Assembly (NCBI GenBank): GCA_013619035.1
Contig: JABXKX010000397.1
Span: 1-6,915, forward strand
Length of the DNA stretch: 6,915 bases
DNA from: Peptostreptococcaceae bacterium
Lineage (GTDB): Bacteria > Bacillota_A > Clostridia > Peptostreptococcales > Acidaminobacteraceae
Reading direction: 5' to 3'
A program made the position numbers and the translations under genes. Every line of letters begins with the position of its first letter. Within the stretch, counting starts at the first letter, position 1. The notes beneath the pieces are model-generated. The model saw only the letters and a list, made by a program, of their open reading frames with translations, was not told the DNA's origin and did no database searches. This document shows, one piece after another, positions 5,167 to 6,915 of this stretch.

Positions 5167-6858
5167 TTATGGCATTGTAATATATATTGCATTACCTGGT
5201 ATTTTTTCATCTGAGTATACTGCTGTTACAGATACATAGTACTTCTCGTCCGATTTAAAACTGCCCTCTAGGTCACCACCATTATATGATGTACTAGGGT
5301 TAATTTCTTTTCTGTGAACAGACAGATCAGTTATCCAAAAAGCATAACCATCTTGTGAATACACAGGGTTAGGGTTACTTTTAGAAGCTACTATCTTATA
5401 ACCTTCTAGACCAGAAGTAGAAATTTCTCCCCACTCAATTACAAGTCTCCCCTCATTTACTACCGCTTCAACAACAGGGGTTCTTTCTTGTGTTGTAACT
5501 TCTTCAGCAGGCTCGCCTGGCATAATATAAGTCACTGTATTTCCAGCAATTTTACCTGAATTATAAACAGCTGTTACGCTGATATGATACGTTTCACCAG
5601 CTTTAAACTTACCACCCAAGTCGCCACCTTTGTAGATAGTACCTGGCTCAATAAAATATTTTAATGTATCCAAATTAGTAATCCACGTTGCATAACCATT
5701 CTCAGGATATATCGGTGTTGCATCTGATTTTGAAGCGACAACTTTATAACCTTGTAAACCGGTTGGATCAATTGCATTCCACTCTACATAAATTCCAGCC
5801 CCAGCTTGAGATACTTTAACAACTGGTACTTTACCCTCAATGCTTATAGCAGCTGGCATAGTCGCTTTCACAACATTACTGGTTACATATTCTTCACCCA
5901 CTAAAGCTGTAATTGAGAAGTAATATGATTCACCAGCAGTAAATACACTTAAATCTCCATTATTATACGAATCATTATTATAAACAATTGTCGAATTTCC
6001 TTGAACATACTTAGCATTCCCATTATCAGGGTAAGCAGGTGTTGATTCTAATTTAGAAGCCACTACCTTAAATCCTGATGCTTCTTTAGACGATTGATAA
6101 TCCCAAGATAATTTTAAACCACCTTCAACTTCAACAACATCTAATTTTAAATCTGAATCATTCAATACAACCTTTGTGCCATCATCAAAAACAATTTTTT
6201 CTTCTTTAACTACAGATAATAAAAGTGCTGCTGCTTCTGCTCTTGTTAGAGTATTTATAGGATTGATGTATTTTTTTCCCTCAAACTCTGAGCCACTCAT
6301 TAAATTATTAGCAATAGCACTTGCCATATAATTTCTAAGATTCTCAGAAATTTCGTCAGCATCTTCATAGTCATTTAATACAGCTAAATCAGCTTCAGAA
6401 ACGGGCTTGTCTAGAGCTCTTACAAGAGCAACTGCCATATCTTCTCTTACTGCAACAGCTTTTGGCTTAAATGTATACTCACCATTTTTTACAAACCCTG
6501 TTAAGTAAGATTTTGCAGTTTCGATATACTTGGAAGCCCAATAGCCATCTGCAACATCTGCAAACGATGATTTAGTCGTCACAGTCTCTAATTGCAATGC
6601 TTTAACCATCATTGTTGCAAATTCTTCACGTGACACAGAATTATCTGGTTTGAACGTATTATCTTCAGGATAACCAGAAATAATACCATATTTATGCATT
6701 GTCATTACTGCTTCATAATACCATTCATCTTCAGGTACATCTGAAAAAATCACTTCTGGTTCTTCATTTTCTACCGCCGACTCATCTTCTGCAAATACAA
6801 TCATGCTTGATAAAAGTAAAGCAATGATCAGTATTGATACAATCCCTTTCTTAAACAT
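5167..6858 (-). CDS. Secreted SLH-domain surface protein with three beta-sandwich-like repeats
   Basis: This 563-residue protein is exported and probably held non-covalently on the cell wall. Residues 1-23 form a Sec signal peptide: KK at 3-4, a hydrophobic core, and probable cleavage after VFA (21-23). A short acidic stretch follows (24-36). Three SLH domains lie at about 37-88, 99-150 and 163-217, with TRAE-type motifs VSREE (75-79), VREDM (137-141) and LTRAE (204-208). In characterised SLH proteins this motif binds secondary cell-wall polymers. The rest is three related units of about 100-106 residues (236-334, 342-447, 458-563), each with a G(Y/F)K(V/I)VASK core, a GDL motif, a Y-x-(F/I/V)-S-(V/I)-TA strand and a closing MP. 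They look like fibronectin-III-type or other beta-sandwich domains. No catalytic domain is visible, so a structural or binding role is inferred. The start is supported by AGGAGG (6868-6863) four bases upstream. The gene ends at its own terminator. Confidence 0.93.
   Translation of the reverse strand: MFKKGIVSILIIALLLSSMIVFAEDESAVENEEPEVIFSDVPEDEWYYEAVMTMHKYGIISGYPEDNTFKPDNSVSREEFATMMVKALQLETVTTKSSFADVADGYWASKYIETAKSYLTGFVKNGEYTFKPKAVAVREDMAVALVRALDKPVSEADLAVLNDYEDADEISENLRNYMASAIANNLMSGSEFEGKKYINPINTLTRAEAAALLLSVVKEEKIVFDDGTKVVLNDSDLKLDVVEVEGGLKLSWDYQSSKEASGFKVVASKLESTPAYPDNGNAKYVQGNSTIVYNNDSYNNGDLSVFTAGESYYFSITALVGEEYVTSNVVKATMPAAISIEGKVPVVKVSQAGAGIYVEWNAIDPTGLQGYKVVASKSDATPIYPENGYATWITNLDTLKYFIEPGTIYKGGDLGGKFKAGETYHISVTAVYNSGKIAGNTVTYIMPGEPAEEVTTQERTPVVEAVVNEGRLVIEWGEISTSGLEGYKIVASKSNPNPVYSQDGYAFWITDLSVHRKEINPSTSYNGGDLEGSFKSDEKYYVSVTAVYSDEKIPGNAIYITMP
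5170..6153 (-). repeat. Three-copy protein repeat of about 100-106 residues
   Basis: Three coding units occupy 6153-5857, 5835-5518 and 5487-5170. Units 2 and 3 are close relatives: they share GLxGYK(V/I)VASKS, a GYAxWIT motif, YxGGDLxGxFK and SVTAVY. Unit 1 is more diverged (GFKVVASK, NNGDLSVFTAGE, FSITALV). The DNA copies differ at many positions, including silent sites, so the duplication is old. A short acidic linker (about 448-457) separates units 2 and 3. Confidence 0.85.
6205..6750 (-). other. Triple SLH cell-wall anchoring module
   Basis: This stretch encodes residues 37-218. SLH1 opens with FSDVPEDEWYYEAV and contains GIISGYPEDNTFKPD, a near-textbook repeat. SLH2 opens with FADVADGYWASKYI. 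SLH3 is the least typical at its start (DYEDADEI) but has the clearest LTRAEAA motif. Three N-terminal SLH repeats form the usual trimer-like wall-binding unit. Confidence 0.9.
6790..6858 (-). other. Sec signal peptide of the SLH protein
   Basis: This segment encodes residues 1-23: a positive N region (KK at 3-4), a hydrophobic core from about residue 6 to 20, and a VFA cleavage site before the acidic mature N terminus. There is no lipobox cysteine, so signal peptidase I is the likely processing enzyme. Confidence 0.88.
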
Positions 6859-6908
6859 GTTTCCTCCTCTTTATTGTTAGTGTCCTTATGTAAGATTTAA
6901 TTATTTCC

Positions 6909-6914
6909 ATTATA
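6909..6914 (-). promoter_or_regulatory. -10 box for the SLH protein gene
   Basis: A perfect TATAAT on the minus strand lies at the very edge of the window, about 50 bases before the ATG at 6858. The matching -35 would be outside the window, so the promoter is only half visible. The implied leader is about 45 bases and ends in a strong ribosome binding site. Confidence 0.5.
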
Positions 6915-6915
6915 G

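Overview
The window is AT-rich DNA from a low-GC Gram-positive bacterium, most likely a member of the Clostridia. The clues are strong AGGAGG-type ribosome binding sites, near-consensus TATAAT promoters, short T-tailed intrinsic terminators, a secreted protein with three S-layer homology (SLH) domains, a ClpC-type N domain on a Clp ATPase, and a clostridial-type EF-G paralogue. The genus cannot be fixed from the sequence alone.

All four genes lie on the minus strand, so in the direction of transcription the window reads from high to low coordinates. First comes a secreted SLH protein with three copies of a beta-sandwich-like repeat (5167-6858). Next is a compact, divergent NIF3/DUF34-family protein (4239-5057, start revised from an upstream ATG at 5069). 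Then comes an EF-G-like translational GTPase (1994-4069). Last is a Clp/HSP100 AAA+ unfoldase whose 3' end runs off the window (1-1899; 633 codons, open to the edge).

The first three genes each end in an intrinsic terminator a few bases after the stop codon, and a promoter-like sequence follows each terminator. The layout is therefore four separate co-directional transcription units rather than an operon. I see no tRNA, rRNA, CRISPR array, insertion sequence or plus-strand gene. Open frames on the plus strand inside these genes are shadows. No gap between genes exceeds about 170 bases.

The genes cover housekeeping and cell-surface roles (protein quality control, a ribosome-associated GTPase, a metal-binding protein of unclear role, an envelope protein), and nothing shows that they form one pathway. 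I found no convincing new multi-gene system. The points most worth a second look are the Clp ATPase that has ClpC-like N and ATPase domains but lacks the middle (UVR) domain, the EF-G paralogue with Tyr in place of the catalytic His, the triple repeat of the SLH protein, and the altered metal-site motifs of the NIF3 protein.
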